A DNA stretch of 64,000 nt, taken from assembly GCA_047967505.1 (NCBI GenBank), contig CM106540.1; one strand, 5' to 3'. The number at the start of each line of letters is the position of its first letter. Position 1 is the first letter of the stretch. This document shows, piece after piece, positions 26,801 to 40,800 of this stretch. Below the pieces are notes generated by a model, which worked only from the letters and a program-made list of their open reading frames with translations, was not told where the DNA came from and ran no database searches. Position numbers and translations under genes: made by a program. This stretch comes from Dipteris shenzhenensis. Taxonomy: Eukaryota > Polypodiophyta > Polypodiopsida > Gleicheniales.

Positions 26801-29800
26801 TAGGGCTTTAAAAGGGGGGGGGGGAGCCCTTCTTTTGGAGGCAGTTGGCCAAATCAATTCCAGAGGAGCCAGATCATCAGTTTGGAGTTGCCAGAGCCTA
26901 CCAGGTGCTGCTAGAGTCGAATCATTTTTTACCAGGTGTTCCATAGCCTACCAGGGAAATTCGTTTTTACCCAGGGGCCAGTTTCAAGTGATCCAGGGCC
27001 TGCCAGGGAAATTCATTTTTACCCAAGGGCCAGTTTCAGGTGATCCAGGGCCTACCAGCGAAATTCGATTTTATCCAGGGGCCAATTCCAGGTGATTCAG
27101 GGCCTACCAGAGCAAATCGCAATTGATCCAGGAGCCTATTGCAAGTGTCGATTTTTGCCAGGGTGTCTGTTCCAATTTGCGATTTGCTTTTGGGCTCTTC
27201 CAGGCTGTTCCAAGTGCCTGCGATTGGTTCTAGGGCTATTCCAAGAGTTCTGGACTTGACCAGGCTGCTCCGGGTGAACTGTGACTTGCTTTTTCAGGCT
27301 TTCAGGCTTTGCAGGAGATTTTGACCTGATTTGTGGAGCTTTCTAGGTGTTGTGGCTGGTTTTGGTATCTTTCCAGGTGTGGGTGTTCTATTCTAGGCTG
27401 CTTTTGGGCTGTGCCAGGGCAGAATCAGCTTATCTCCGCAGGATCTAGGGTTTTCCACCCAGGGTGACCTTTCTTCTGTGGATTCCGGATAGAAGAAGGC
27501 TTGTCGTTGCCTATTTTTGCCATTCCCTGATTGGTTGCTGGCTAGTTATTGTGTTTGGGTTTCTTTCCTCGCGAAGAAGGGTTGATTTATGATGTTGGGC
27601 AGTGGCCAGGGAGGCTATAGATTGAAGCAACTCACAGGGAAGTGTTTGGTTGTTTGATTGCACCAGAGTTCAGCTGTTGAGGGCTTTGTCTTGCAGTTGT
27701 TCAACCGTGCTTGGCTGGTTGGGCACTTGGATGTGCGATTGCAGAAGTGGTTCAGACAGTAGATGCTACACCCTAGAGGGCCAAGTGGTTTGGCATCTCC
27801 CAAACCACTCTAGGCCACTCGAGAGCATTCAAGAGGTGGTTTTTGACTTTTCTAGATGGGTTTGGTTATTTCTAGTGTTTTTGAGGCTTCTCTTCCAAGA
27901 ACTGGAATTTCTTCATGCTTTTGCAACCCTCACACAGCTGAGTGACGAATTTTGCCATAGCTCCTCACCCGCTTGGATTCCGCGATCTCTGTTTGTCCTA
28001 ATGGCTTCTCCTCTGCCTCCCCTATACACTGATACCCTTTTCTTGAAAGGCGTTTTGTAGATTTGACTGCTCCGATCACCTTTCCTGCTGGTCGACTTTT
28101 CTGAGCAGCACTTTTTGGCATCTCCCCTCTCCCTCAACCTCTTGGACCCTTCCTCTTGCTGGGCGCCTTACTTTTTGCTGCCTTTGGAGCATTCCTTCTT
28201 GCTGGTCGACTGGTTTTCCTCAGTTTTGAGGCACTTTCGGGCGATGAAATTCTCCCAAAAGCTGCTCAACGCAGTCCTCTCTGAAGCACACTTCATTTGA
28301 GCCCAAGATCTCCAACTTCTTCGCGACAAAAGTGTTCCAATTTGGCTTTTTTGACTGAATTTGCTGGTCGACTCTTGTGAATGCTCCCTCTTCATGTATT
28401 TGCACTTCTCTCTGGCTGAGAATGCAAAAGGACATTGGCTACAGCATCCTTTTCATGTTTGAAGATTTGGTTCAAGTTTTCAGTGCTTGGTGAGTGGTAT
28501 TTTGGTTATTGCAATTTTTTGGCTGGCCTCGTGTGCAGCCCTTTCTTTGGCTCACAGGTACCTTGGAAGTGTCACAATGGTCACTTTGTGATTGGGTACT
28601 GTGCTGGTTTTTCTCTCTTGATGCTTTGGTGAGCACTATTGGTTGCCTATGGATGCCACTCAGTGAGTGCAGATGGGGTGCAGAGTGTTTAGTTTATGCA
28701 TCTGGATAGCTACTGGAATGCACTCAGAGACAAGAATGCCTTTGGTATATGCCTATGAATTAAGTGCACTTATGTGATGGTATTGGATGTCTGAAATCCT
28801 TGTGAAGGCTTAGTGAATCAAACTGCTGCTAAGTACGGGCGTTCTAGCCTCCCATCAATTTCAGTTATTTCTTTTATTATCAAATGGGTGAATGTTTAAC
28901 AATGGTGATGCAACGAATAATGGCTGTAATAAATGCTATGTGAGCTGTAATTAAGTGCAAAAGTGGTCTAAAGATTGGTTTCACTGCCCTCTAATTGTTT
29001 GGAGGCCAGTTACAGTCAAACTTGGCAAGACCAAGGTCATGATCTTCAATACATCTCGAGCAACCATGCACAAAGAGCACTTCACATTAGATTGGTTACC
29101 AGTGGAGGTGGTTGCATCTCATACATACTTGGGGATCCTTTTCTCTGGTCTAATCTTCACGATGCAACTAGCGTTGTGGGCCCGACTGAGCAGGGGATAT
29201 GCAGCACTTGCTAAACTCAAGCGGCAGTGCTTTCGATCTTACTTCCAAGGTCTTTGGACCAAAACTATTCTCTTTAACTCTTTGGTCCGCCCAACGGGTA
29301 TGTGTGGCAGCCTTTTTGGGAGCCAGACCTATCAGAGACTGAAGCTGCAGGTTCTTGTGCTTTCACGGCTGATTCGCAGGAAGCCTTCAGTCCCTGCGAT
29401 GCAAGCAACCTTGGTTGGCCCTATCCTCATCCATGGCTTTCGCAGCTGAGGGTGACCAGAGGTACTAGTATGCATATAGATGCAGATGGTTTAAGAGCCT
29501 GGGGCTCCACATAGGCAGATTACCCCCCTTCCAATCAGCATTGAAGCCCCCTTTGTCCCACTCACAATCACAAGGTGACCAGGTCATCTGAGAGGATCTC
29601 TTATAGCTACACACATTCAAGACCTAGTTGCCACCCTGCAAGCTTCCTGTGAAGCTCAGTAGGAGATCGAGTCAGAGGCGCATTTCACTTTTAGATGCCC
29701 TATATACTATGAGATCAAAGGTCGCTCTCAGTATCTCTTCAGGGACAATTTCGGACCCCTATCTAGTTCTTGTCCTATCCAGATTAGAGATGCCTTACGA

Positions 29801-32800
29801 CTTCAATTAGAGTTTTTCCAGGTAGACAACACTGACTAGCAGGGCTCAAGGAGACAGCGGGTCTGAGGACCAGGGTTAGACACATGGCAGATTTGCCAGC
29901 AGGTTCAGGCATAGTACGACTAGGGCATCTTCCCTCCATGCTTACCAAATCAAGGGCACTGCCAACGGGAGTGACAGTAACCCGTGTTCGTCGCAGGGGC
30001 CATAGCTAGGGGACCACAGCGGACAACACATATTGACAGCCATCAATGCCCTATCACAGCCTTTATGCTGCCACCATAGCCCCATGCATCGCCGACCCCA
30101 GCCCCTCTTAGGCTTGACATCTCCCCCAGCTTCTAGATGACCATCGTAGTGCCACCAGCCCCTATGTTCTCGATGAGCTCAAATATTTCTCTCCATGTAT
30201 CAGTATGGTTATGATTATGGCATTTTTTCATGGCTGTCGATGCCCGCTTAGAGGCTCAACCCCTTCAACTCGTTGTATCCGATTGAAGATGATAACTAGA
30301 AAAGCAAGATTCTCAATATCAAACCCATTGGGGGATCACAAGGGAAACAAGATTCAGTATGCCAAAGCCATTCAATGTTGTAGCTCAAGCAATGATGGAA
30401 GCTAGAGATTCATCTTTTAGATGCTTATGGATTCCCCGACATGACCCTTGATGCTGACTAAAGAGCATAATTTGTGCTTTAAAAGAACATTATTGGTGTG
30501 GAGTGAATAAATGATGGGAGAAAATGTGTGCCTCTCACAGCAGTGCATGTACTACTCATCATAGCTGTGCATATAGAAACACACTGTTCAGGCTCAATAA
30601 TTTGCAAGCAAGTGTCAACATACAATTTATTAGACTAATAATAATAAGCATGTCCTCAATGCAATGATAGATCGCTTATAAGAAAGTTATTAGTCAAGTT
30701 TCGTCCATTAGGTGAAATCCACCGCTCTCCTACAGTTAATTTTGTCTAAAAGTGTCTATTGGCATGTTGCCATCAGGACTAAAGCAGAATAAGGACCAAA
30801 CAGAAGCAATGCTAGCAACATAAAAATTTGAAAACAGACATAAGGTAGGAAATATCCTAACCCTCCTATCTTTCCCGTGATTCGCCCATGAGACAATGCT
30901 GAAAAATGGCGAACATATTGCGCAGAAGCTCCGAAACCAGACTGACCAAGCTGTCATTTTACCCCAAGAGAACATAAAGAAATTGATTAGAATATTGACT
31001 GTGAACACAGAACAGCAATAAGCCTGGATACTGCCAAAGATATAGAGGTCTGTCAAGAATGTATAATCAAGACAATGCTAGAATAGAATAATCAGCACAA
31101 AACCTTTAGCTCCCCAGTGCACACATTCTGTTTGCTTTCTCTCTGCCATCCCACAGCTACTGCTGTATCCGGCCCTATCACAAGTTGAATCTGCCATCAC
31201 ATCAAGGGTCACTTAGCATAAGGAAAAGCAGAACATCTGTAAATGAACTGAGTGGAGTTAAAAATTGTAGAATGCTTGGAAACAAATGCAGAAAGCATGA
31301 AATTTATAGATAGCCTGTATTTCGCAAAAAACTAAAACTCATTAGATCAACCCCTGTGCGATGGAGCTGAAAGCCTCTAAATTTACCAAATGACCAATGA
31401 TGAAGAACAAGTCCAAGGAGGGATGAAGAGACTTGACAAATTTATGGATAAGAATTTGATCATTTTCTAATTTGACTTGACAAGAGGGAAATAAAGGAAA
31501 AGATTTCAATGGAAACCACAAGCCCTGAAGTATCTAAATTGATGGGAACGGAATCACACTTTCCCTGGATCTCGTAGGCATCAACCATGAACATAAAAGC
31601 ACAAAGATATGGCTACTCGATCCAAAGCAGCATTCAAAAGGTCTAATTTTATGCCGTGGTGCCCAAGGAACAAATCCAGTATGGGATCTAGTTTCTAACA
31701 GCATATCCAGGGATGGGTTGGTAGAGGGGGCCTCACAAAATTGCCAATTGGTTCACAACACAAATGAAAATTTGCCAATCAGTCGTTAAGGTCAGTCAAG
31801 TTTGGTGCACACGAGCTCTCAATTTGAAGTGCCTTTGTTTCTAAAATGTAAGATGAAGCATGCACCAAATTGAGGGGTAGCATTGCCAAGACCAAGGTGT
31901 TATCACCCTCTTAACATTTGACTCCTGAAACCACCAAACATAGAAGGATCCTTTTTGGGGAGCTAGCAAGCTCACCATGCAGCCATGGATCTAGTACAAA
32001 GGATCACCTTCTGAGCCTGAGGTTAGCCAAGCATGAAGTCATGTCCACAGCCACAACCCCTGAGTCCCATCGCATAGAGTCCACCAGCAACTTGTTTCTG
32101 AACTCAACTTGCAGATTCAGGTCCTTTGTACGCTCCCACGACTATTTCCAAGCCATTTTTTGTCGTTTTTGTTGCCATTGTTGCTTGTATCTACTAACAG
32201 CAACAGATTTGAGGCTCCAGCTAGAAAATCATCGCTAGAAACAGTTTTTTTGTTTGGAGCTTTGCATTTGCAAAACAGTCAGCTGAGTTGACCTTGGGTC
32301 TGTTAGAGCTGTCCCAAACTGGGGCTTTCTAGTACATTGACAGCACATTGCAAGAAGACTTGCAGATTTGCAGTGACATTGCAATGACATTGTTTGGTAC
32401 AGTCACATTTGGGGATTGTCTTGGATTCGCCCTCTTTTGGCACATTTGCCCTTTCCAAAATTTGGGGCTTTGCCAACATTGTAGTCGTTTGCTCTCAATT
32501 GCCTGGTAAGGCCTTGTCCTTCAATTTCTCACCTTGAGCTTGAAAGAAATTGGGGCTCTTTGTCCCGTTGCCTTGTATTGGCCCTTGTGCATTGGGGACT
32601 CAATGGCTTCACCCATTCAGCTCATTGTATCTGAATTTTTCAATCTCATAGACCCTTCGCTCTTTCGAAGACTTTAAATCAACATTGCTACACAAGATGA
32701 GTCTTAATATCCCCATAGTAGGTAGTCTTGGTTGAGATGAAGTGAGTAACTTTTGTCACCCCTTAGCTATGGTATGCAACCATGTCCATGCTAATGTGAG

Positions 32801-34774
32801 TCCATTACCTCAGAGGTAGAGTGCCTGAAGCAGTCCTGAAGTTGCTTGGGAGTGGCTGAAGCATGCCTGAAGATGATTGGGTTGACTCCTAAGAGCTTTT
32901 GACAATCCTTCCATAGCCATTTCTACCAATATATTTGCCCTTTCGTAAGTCTTGTTGAGTCCAATATGACCAGCCATGGGTGAAGAATGTAGCTCCTCTA
33001 ACACCAATTGTTAAAGGCTGGTGCTAGGAGTATTCTATTATTAAACTCTATCAACCCATTTTTCAAGCAATAATCTGAAAATCATGAGCTGAAAGAATCT
33101 TGAAGAATTGGAACACTTAAGATAACTCATGGCCACCCATATACTCCCCTTGAATAAGATGGGCCTAATCTCTGTAAATTTTTGAAATTGCAATACATCT
33201 ACAAATTCGTTGAGCCATGCTCTCTCAATGTTGTTCCCCCCTCTCCCCAGAAATATCCACACACATCGGGGGACACATATTGAAAGATCATAGCGAGAAT
33301 TTCAGCCTAGTATATATGGAGACCCACATGCACACAAGTCCACCTCTCTCATAGCTTGGCCAATATTTGGACAAACACGGTGCACACTTTGATGGTCATT
33401 TGGTTGAGTATGCACACGTCTTCAACAGCTGCCTCTGCCAAGGGGATTACTTTCCTCCTCAAGGACAGGAGAGGCTGTCACTTGAGAGAGAGAGAGAAAG
33501 AAAGAAGGAAAGAAAGAAAGTCTATTAATGTGAGACCAACAGGTCTATGGGACAGCCAAAAACCATCTAGTACATCTGCTTTAGGGAGGGCACATGGCAG
33601 CTCCCAAGGAGTGCAAAAGCAACCCCAATTATTTAGAGTACCTCCATAATAGTCTAAAAGAGTAATCAGCCATACATTAGTTTGAGACTGAGAGTCTTTT
33701 GGTTTGGATTTAAACTCTCTGATTAGTGCTATGACTTCACAATAAACTGCCCATTTTCCATCCTTCCTAGCAGCCCTGACTTTAGCTAATTCCGTTGCCT
33801 TATTCTTCAATTGAGCTCATGTAAGTTCCTCACCTATCCATATCTTGGTCCCTTTCAACTTGTAAGATTGTCGAAGAAGCTTGATCCGTAAATCTCGGGA
33901 CTTAAGTGTAAGAATAGCATGTCCTTTGGAGTGCCGGATATTAGTTGCCCCGTCATCATCATCATCAACAACATTGCCATCATCAACCTTCCATTCAATA
34001 TTAGGCATGGCTGCTTTGACATGTGCTAAAGTCTCATTGAAAGAGTCATCATCTTTGAACCATCCTTCAGTGAGCCCCCCCACTCTAATCTTCAATGCAT
34101 TATCACGTCTGGCTTCGTGTTCTTTTATCTCTTCCTGGATATCAGTCTTGTTTGCCTTTATGTTGAACTCCTCTATCACTTCTTTCTTGATTGATTGTAC
34201 TTCAGATGAACCATACGTTTGACTGTAGAGACTAGTTGAGGAGTAGGAGGAGAATTCTTACATAAGTTCACAACCTCAACAATCACTACCTGCTTGCCAG
34301 ATCCCTCTATAACTTGAAGTCAGGCTTTTACTTCTACCAGCTCAAGCCTTAACCCTCTGAGTGCTTGCTGCAAATAATAAATATGTTCATGTTGACCAAT
34401 GATAGGTCATTTGGACCCTTCTTGCTGGTAATTGGGTGCATACGAAGAGGGTGTCATGGCTGCAATTGTAGAGTACCGAGTCCTGATAGTTGAGGTTGAT
34501 GGAGTTGAGGAGGATTTGGAGGAGAGGGTGGGCCATTCGATATTGGTTATTTCTTTAGAACACCCTAGCTGAACCTAACCCCTAAGTTGGGCTAAGGGTT
34601 TAGCCTAACTCGAGGTTAGAGACCCTAGGAGCTTGCTACGAGAAAGTACAGTGCTATACAGAGAATATACAACGGGCTATACGGGAATGTACAACAGGTT
34701 ACGGGACTGTACGATATGCTGTACGGAGGAGTTGTGGAGCTGTACGGCGGGGTGTTGTGCGGAGCTGTGCGGCA

Positions 34775-34812
<38 letters not shown>

Positions 34813-37800
34813 GTACGATGTATGAGACGAGGGGCTGTGGTACAGAGGTACAATTGACAGCGAGCTGTGGTATGGACGTACGGACACAGAGAGAGAGAGA
34901 GAGAGAGAGGGAGTCTGTTAACGTCCACTGGAGACCAAAAGGTCTATGGGACAGCAAGAAACCCTCTAGTACATCTGCTTTAGAGAGGGCACATGGCAGC
35001 TCCCAAGGAGTGCAAAAAGCAACCCATATTATTTTAGAGTACCTACATGATATTCTCGAAGAGTACACAGCCATACATCAGTTTAAGAGTGAGAGTCTTT
35101 TGGTTTTGATTTAAACTCTCTGATTAGTGCTACGCCTTCACGGTAAACTGCCCATTTTCCATCCTTTCTCGCAGCCCTGACTTTAGCTAATTCAGTTACC
35201 TTAATCTTGAGTTGAGCTTGTGTAAGCTCCTCTGCTATCCATACTTTGGTGCCCTTCAGCTTGTAAGATTGTCGAAGAAGCTTGATCCGCATATCTTTTC
35301 ACTCCAATGTAAGGATTGCATGACCTCTATAGTGCAAAATGAAAGCTGGCCACCTGGAGTCGTCATCATCCTACTCACCATCATTCACCCATTCAATGTT
35401 GGGCAAGCTTGCTTTGATCTTTGTCAATATTTCACACACTGTGTCCTCCTCTTTGTACCAATCTTCTAGGAGTCCCCCTATTCTAATCTTTAGCGCATTA
35501 TCACATCTAGCTTCATGTTCCTTAATCTCTGCTTGAATATCAGACTTACTTGCTTTGTTGTCCACTTCCACAATCACTTCCTTCTTAGTAGTTTGTACTT
35601 CAGTGTGAACAAGATCTTTGACTGTAGAGACTAGCTGTGGGGTAGGGGTACAAGATTTTACAGCCTCATCAATTACTACTTGCTTAGGGAGGTGTATGTA
35701 TGTATGTATGCACAAAATGGTCATTTTTAAAGAGTAGATAATTACTACTAACCTCTCCTTATCATGAGTAGCAGATGTCAACTCTGTGCCATCCAACTTT
35801 CTGCTTTCATAAGCAATAACTCAATGTTCTTCAATTAGGAACATCAATAAATGTCCATTCCACTAGCATCAGCCTCAATTGTAGAAGCCCTTAGTAAAAT
35901 CTACATATTGCTATAAAATCTGGATATTGCAAGATAGGGCAAACAATAAAGCCAATGTCAAGTCCTCAAAAGCAAGTCGTTCTAATACTGTGCTCCACCC
36001 CTTCATTTCAGATCTAGCATCCCTATGTCATCATTCTTTTCCTTACCTCCTACACAAATATTCAGGGCACCCTTAATACCAAAGTGAGTGGATGCTTGCA
36101 ATGGAGTTGGCGCTAAATTGCTAAGATTAGGAATTGGATGGTTAGTAAATGTTTGAGATGAAGCATGGAAAAGCGTGGTCTACAAGTTGAATGAGTGGAG
36201 AGGATACTCTTTGAGCAAGTAGGCCTATGTCAAAATCTGTAATGGTTCTCTCCTTTAATAACACTGTAACATATGATCAAGGCTTCCTATCTTCCATGAC
36301 TGTTGGTGATTTTGCAATTGCCTAGCACCTAGCCTTGACATGTTGTCTGCTCTTCCCAATTGACTTTCACTTTGAACTTGATTTATCCGAAGTCGCCTAG
36401 CTTAGTTCTTGTGCCGATTGTTGAACCTAATCTTCACAAAAAAGTGTGCATTGCTTGAAACATTGAGACTATTTTTTGGGCTTAGAAAATAAGGCTAAAA
36501 GGAAAATCATCAATGCTATATGGTTTTTACTAGAAATTGGGTCACCCTCAATCCTCGACATCACAAGAAAGTATATTTTCATTGAGAAGTGCAATGTTCA
36601 GACAAGAGGATAATTTCTCAAGCCTGATCATGGTGATTCTATGCCAAATGACCAAGGGTATTTCACATCTTCTAGATGTTTCTCCATTGAAAACTGCAAC
36701 GTGTGATGTACTGTGGCTGTCACAAAGGAGGGCTCCACGTTCACCAATTGTATGCACTCTCTTGACATTTTATTGCTTCAGCTGATAGGTTCGTTGGCTC
36801 AATAGCTTTTATTTAGATGATTTATGTACACAATTTACAATCTAAGTTCAAATGTCGAATCCTGAATAGATGAAAAATATTCTTGAGAATGATGAAGATG
36901 AAAATGATTGTGAAGCTTGTACACACATGCATGGAGCTAGCTTTAGAAGACTATAATTCCTTACATAATCATCAGTCAAGGAAAAATAGGTCACCAGTTC
37001 AATCTGTTAAAAAGACATCAACAACTGAAAACATGTACCATAATGCAAATAAAACACAGAGTTATTAATTTCTATACAGCTTACAACACATGAGGGTGAT
37101 GATAGAATCCCTCAAACAAATGCGTCCTAATCACCTTGTAAAACAAACAGATTGCTTTTCAGGACTACCTTCACAGGCTCATAAAAACCCTTAGAAGTCT
37201 GAATCAAATGTGTAGCCCTATCTATATCTCCTCTGTGTATTCTTGAATCTTGATAGGAATCATTGGGACCTTCGTATTCCACTTATGGTCTCCCCTTGGC
37301 CAACCTTAATATGAATATCTACTTATGTCCAGCTTCTGCACGAGTATAGTATTAATAATGTGACTGCCAAGTCTCCCTAGATTGCAGTTAGCTATTAGCA
37401 ACTCTTGCTTAACAATTCTAGTCTCTTGGGCAGTAGATGAAATTTCTTCTTCCTCCTTCGGTAACTTGACCAAATGGGCTATTTACTACACGAAGAAATT
37501 TGAGAACTAGTACTCTTCTTGGGACTGCCTATAAGATTTTAGCAAAGACTTTGTCTCTACAGCTTCGACCCCTACTCCTTGATATTATCAAAGCTACACA
37601 ACCAGGCTTTATTCAAGATCGGAGTATCCTGGACACCGTGTTTACTTTTCGCAAGGCTACACAATAGGCACAAGAGAGTCGACATGAGAGTCAACAAAAT
37701 ATTCCAGAAGCCTTATGACAGAGCTGACTGCAGCCTTTTGGAGGGTACCGTGAGGAGGTTGGGCTTTAGTGACAAATGGATTTCATGGGTATCTTCCCTA

Positions 37801-40800
37801 CACTCACTCAGCTGGCAGGATGGTGTTATGTGGAGTTAGAGGACTTGCATTCAATTATCCAGATCAGTTCGTGAGGGTTGTTCTCTTGCGCCATCTATTT
37901 TTCTCTTCGTGGTTTTATTATTTGCAGGAGGCTACTACTCAAGGCACTCTGAAGCTTTCTATCCCAATCAGGTAAGAGCAGGAGTTATTGGATACAGAGT
38001 TTGCAGATAACACATTTATGACAATCAAGGGTGATCTGCACAGTTTAACTACCACTGCTTCTTCCATTGACAAGTTTTGCCTAGCATCAAGAGGACTTGT
38101 CAATTGAAACAAATCAAAAGGTATTTGGACTAATGCTGAGCAAGATACTCCAGCCTGGGGGATTGAAAGAGGCTTCGCCTGGATGCCCAGAGTCACCTCC
38201 ACCAAATATTTGGGCTTTTTGTACTTTCAGCTATTTGCTCAGTCCTGTGATTGTGGGAACAGTCTTTGTTTGGGTCTCTTATTCAGCAGTTTGTTCTTGT
38301 ATTAGAGTGTATACCAAGGAAGCTACCCTATTGGAGTATAGCTAGGCTTTTTTTGACTGGTAGAGCACTTGTACTCAACCAGATGCTGCTGGCAACCATA
38401 AGGTATGTAGCTTCCTGCTGGTGATTTCATGCTACTAGTATCAGACAAGTGAGGACATTGCTCAAGAATTCATTGTGGAGTGGTGGGGATGGTTTAGTGG
38501 ACACTAGAGCCAGTGTATCATGGGATTACTATCACCCTTCCAATAGCACATGGAGGTCTAGGATCCTTGATCTTTTAGAGCAGAGCTCTCCTGGTCAAAC
38601 TTCTAGTGAGAGGCTTGACTCCAAGGGATCAGCCATGGAAGCAGTTTCTGCTACATGGTATTCTTCTCTGTACTCCTAGGGTAGCTAGTTAGCAACCATG
38701 AAGTATTAGCTGGATTTTCTTGGCAGATCATTGTAATCAGCCTACTTCTCTGTTGGTGAGAAGGCTCATTCAATCTGGGATTATTCTATACAACACTCAT
38801 CAAGAAGTTCCATCCACCAAAGACAACATAGCCAGATATCCAATTTTCCATAACACCTTGGTACAGTAACAAGGTGATACCCTTGGCAATGAATGTTAGA
38901 AATCGACCAACAGAGGGTATGCACAGCGGAAGACTGATGTGGGGTGCAGAATCACAAACTTCTTAAACTTATGTGCTTCAAATAGATGCGTAGATTCATC
39001 AATAGACAATGATCCTGCCAAATATAGAAGCTACAAAAAGAATACATTTCCGTCCACAACTATGGACACAATACAAAGAGAGATAGATCCAAAGTCCCAC
39101 CAAAGCGTTGTCCTTTGATTTTACCACCACATACTTCTACTATCTGCCGGATATCTCTAGAACTTGAGCCCACATGCTCCACATAGACACTCCGTCCAAA
39201 TCTCAGCTTCTTGCTGCCCTAGGAGACAGCCAAGATTACCAGCCTAGTAAAGCTCAGTCTCTGCAGCCACTCTCTGGTCTTCTCTGCCTCCTGGAAGTAG
39301 AACTGTGGGTATGTGAGTAGCTGCTACTGCTGCTTCCCAGTTTGCTAGACTGCTGGATATGTTATGAGGTTTAGGGGGGTCAAAGAGGACACTATTATGC
39401 ATACTTATGAGCCTCTTCCGCAGGTCGCTACTACTGGACTCCACATTATGAGAGCCATTCCTCAGCCATGGATAGAGCTTCTCACTGAGCCTCACAAGGA
39501 TCCTCAACCTATTTTCAATTGGTCTGGATGCTTCAGTGAGCTTGGCATATGTTTAGGTGTGAGAGTGGAGCAGCACCTTTATATTACTTTGCATATGCTA
39601 TTTGGGGCAGAGGGTCTAGTGCCTTGATGAGTCTCAGGCTGGTCACCATGCTTTCTTCATGCAACATTGCCTGAGATGTGGTCCTATAGATCTTAGCATC
39701 ATGGATCCACAAGATTGGTTTTTTATTCCTATTCCTTGCTCAAGATTCCTTGCCTTCTTCGCCGGCTGATTTCGCTTGGGAGGTGTGGCAAATCTGGTGT
39801 TCGAGATGTGTGCATGTTTTAGGCGGCCAGCCATCCATCGCAACTGATATATTGGCTTCTAATTGAACGGACCTTATTTACTCTATTTTATGAACATTCT
39901 ATCCATGTGTGTGCACACACGCGCACATGTGTGCATGTGTGTAGACACACGGACGGACGGACAGATGTTTGTATGCACGTACATCAGTATTCTTCTACTC
40001 TATATTTTGTATATATATTTGACTATATAAAAAAAAAAATTATTATTTTCTTAATTTTATATATCCTTTTTTATGTATTATTTTTTATGTATGTATGTAT
40101 GTGTATATATATATATATATATATATCCTATTTTATGTATGTATGTATGTATGTATGTATGTATATACATACATACATACATACATACATAAAAAATAAT
40201 GCATAAAATAGGATATATAAAATTAAGAAAATAATTAATTTTTTATATATATAATCAAATATATATACAAAAAATAGAGTAGAAGACATATATATATATT
40301 CCTGAGTAAGTGGGAGAGATGTATTAGGTCCTCTGCAGCAGCACGAAAGTGATTGATCTGTTGAGGACATGGGATTTTTCATTTGACACTACTTGGGATG
40401 TCGTGGCACTATAGACTCCCCCCCCTTTGGCTTTTCTGTCATATCGTAGAGGTCAAGGCATATCTTACTCTCCCCCTTTTGGGATGTTGTGGCACTATAG
40501 CCCCCCCCCCGGCTTTTCTATCATATTTACAAGCAAATAGGCAAGATAAAACTCTCAAACCTTGTTTGTCACAAAATTTCCCTTGTGAAAAAGGTGATAC
40601 AAATTCACTCAAATGAGCCGATAGACAAAAGCATATACATGCCGAAGTATATACAACCTTGTTTGTTACAAAATTTCCCTTTCGAAAACCCAAAGTAATG
40701 GTGATCGGGTCTTAAAATAAATAGGTAAATTTCACATTCAAAGAGGAAACAGTCACGTCATACAAATATCTAGGGCTGGATTTTACAGATAATTACAAGT

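Larger units (their letters stand above)
33481..34640 (-). mobile_element. ORF1-only LINE-like unit A (half-LINE)
   Basis: Minus strand, about 1.16 kb: ORF1 (34560-33700), a short 3' segment, the hairpin at 33533-33546 (AGACC/GGTCT), TTAATAGA and a (CTTT)n(CT)n tail (33481-33521). No ORF2 sequence is present. Unit B at 34885-35800 has the same ORF1-to-tail junction at roughly 90% identity, so the deleted form itself was copied. This is organised like mammalian HAL1 elements. Confidence 0.75.

Noticed and set aside
36548-36757. 70-codon open frame on the minus strand
   Set aside because: No family resemblance, comparable openness on the plus strand, and unrelated to the next expected DNAJ13 segment, which was found at 51525-51639.
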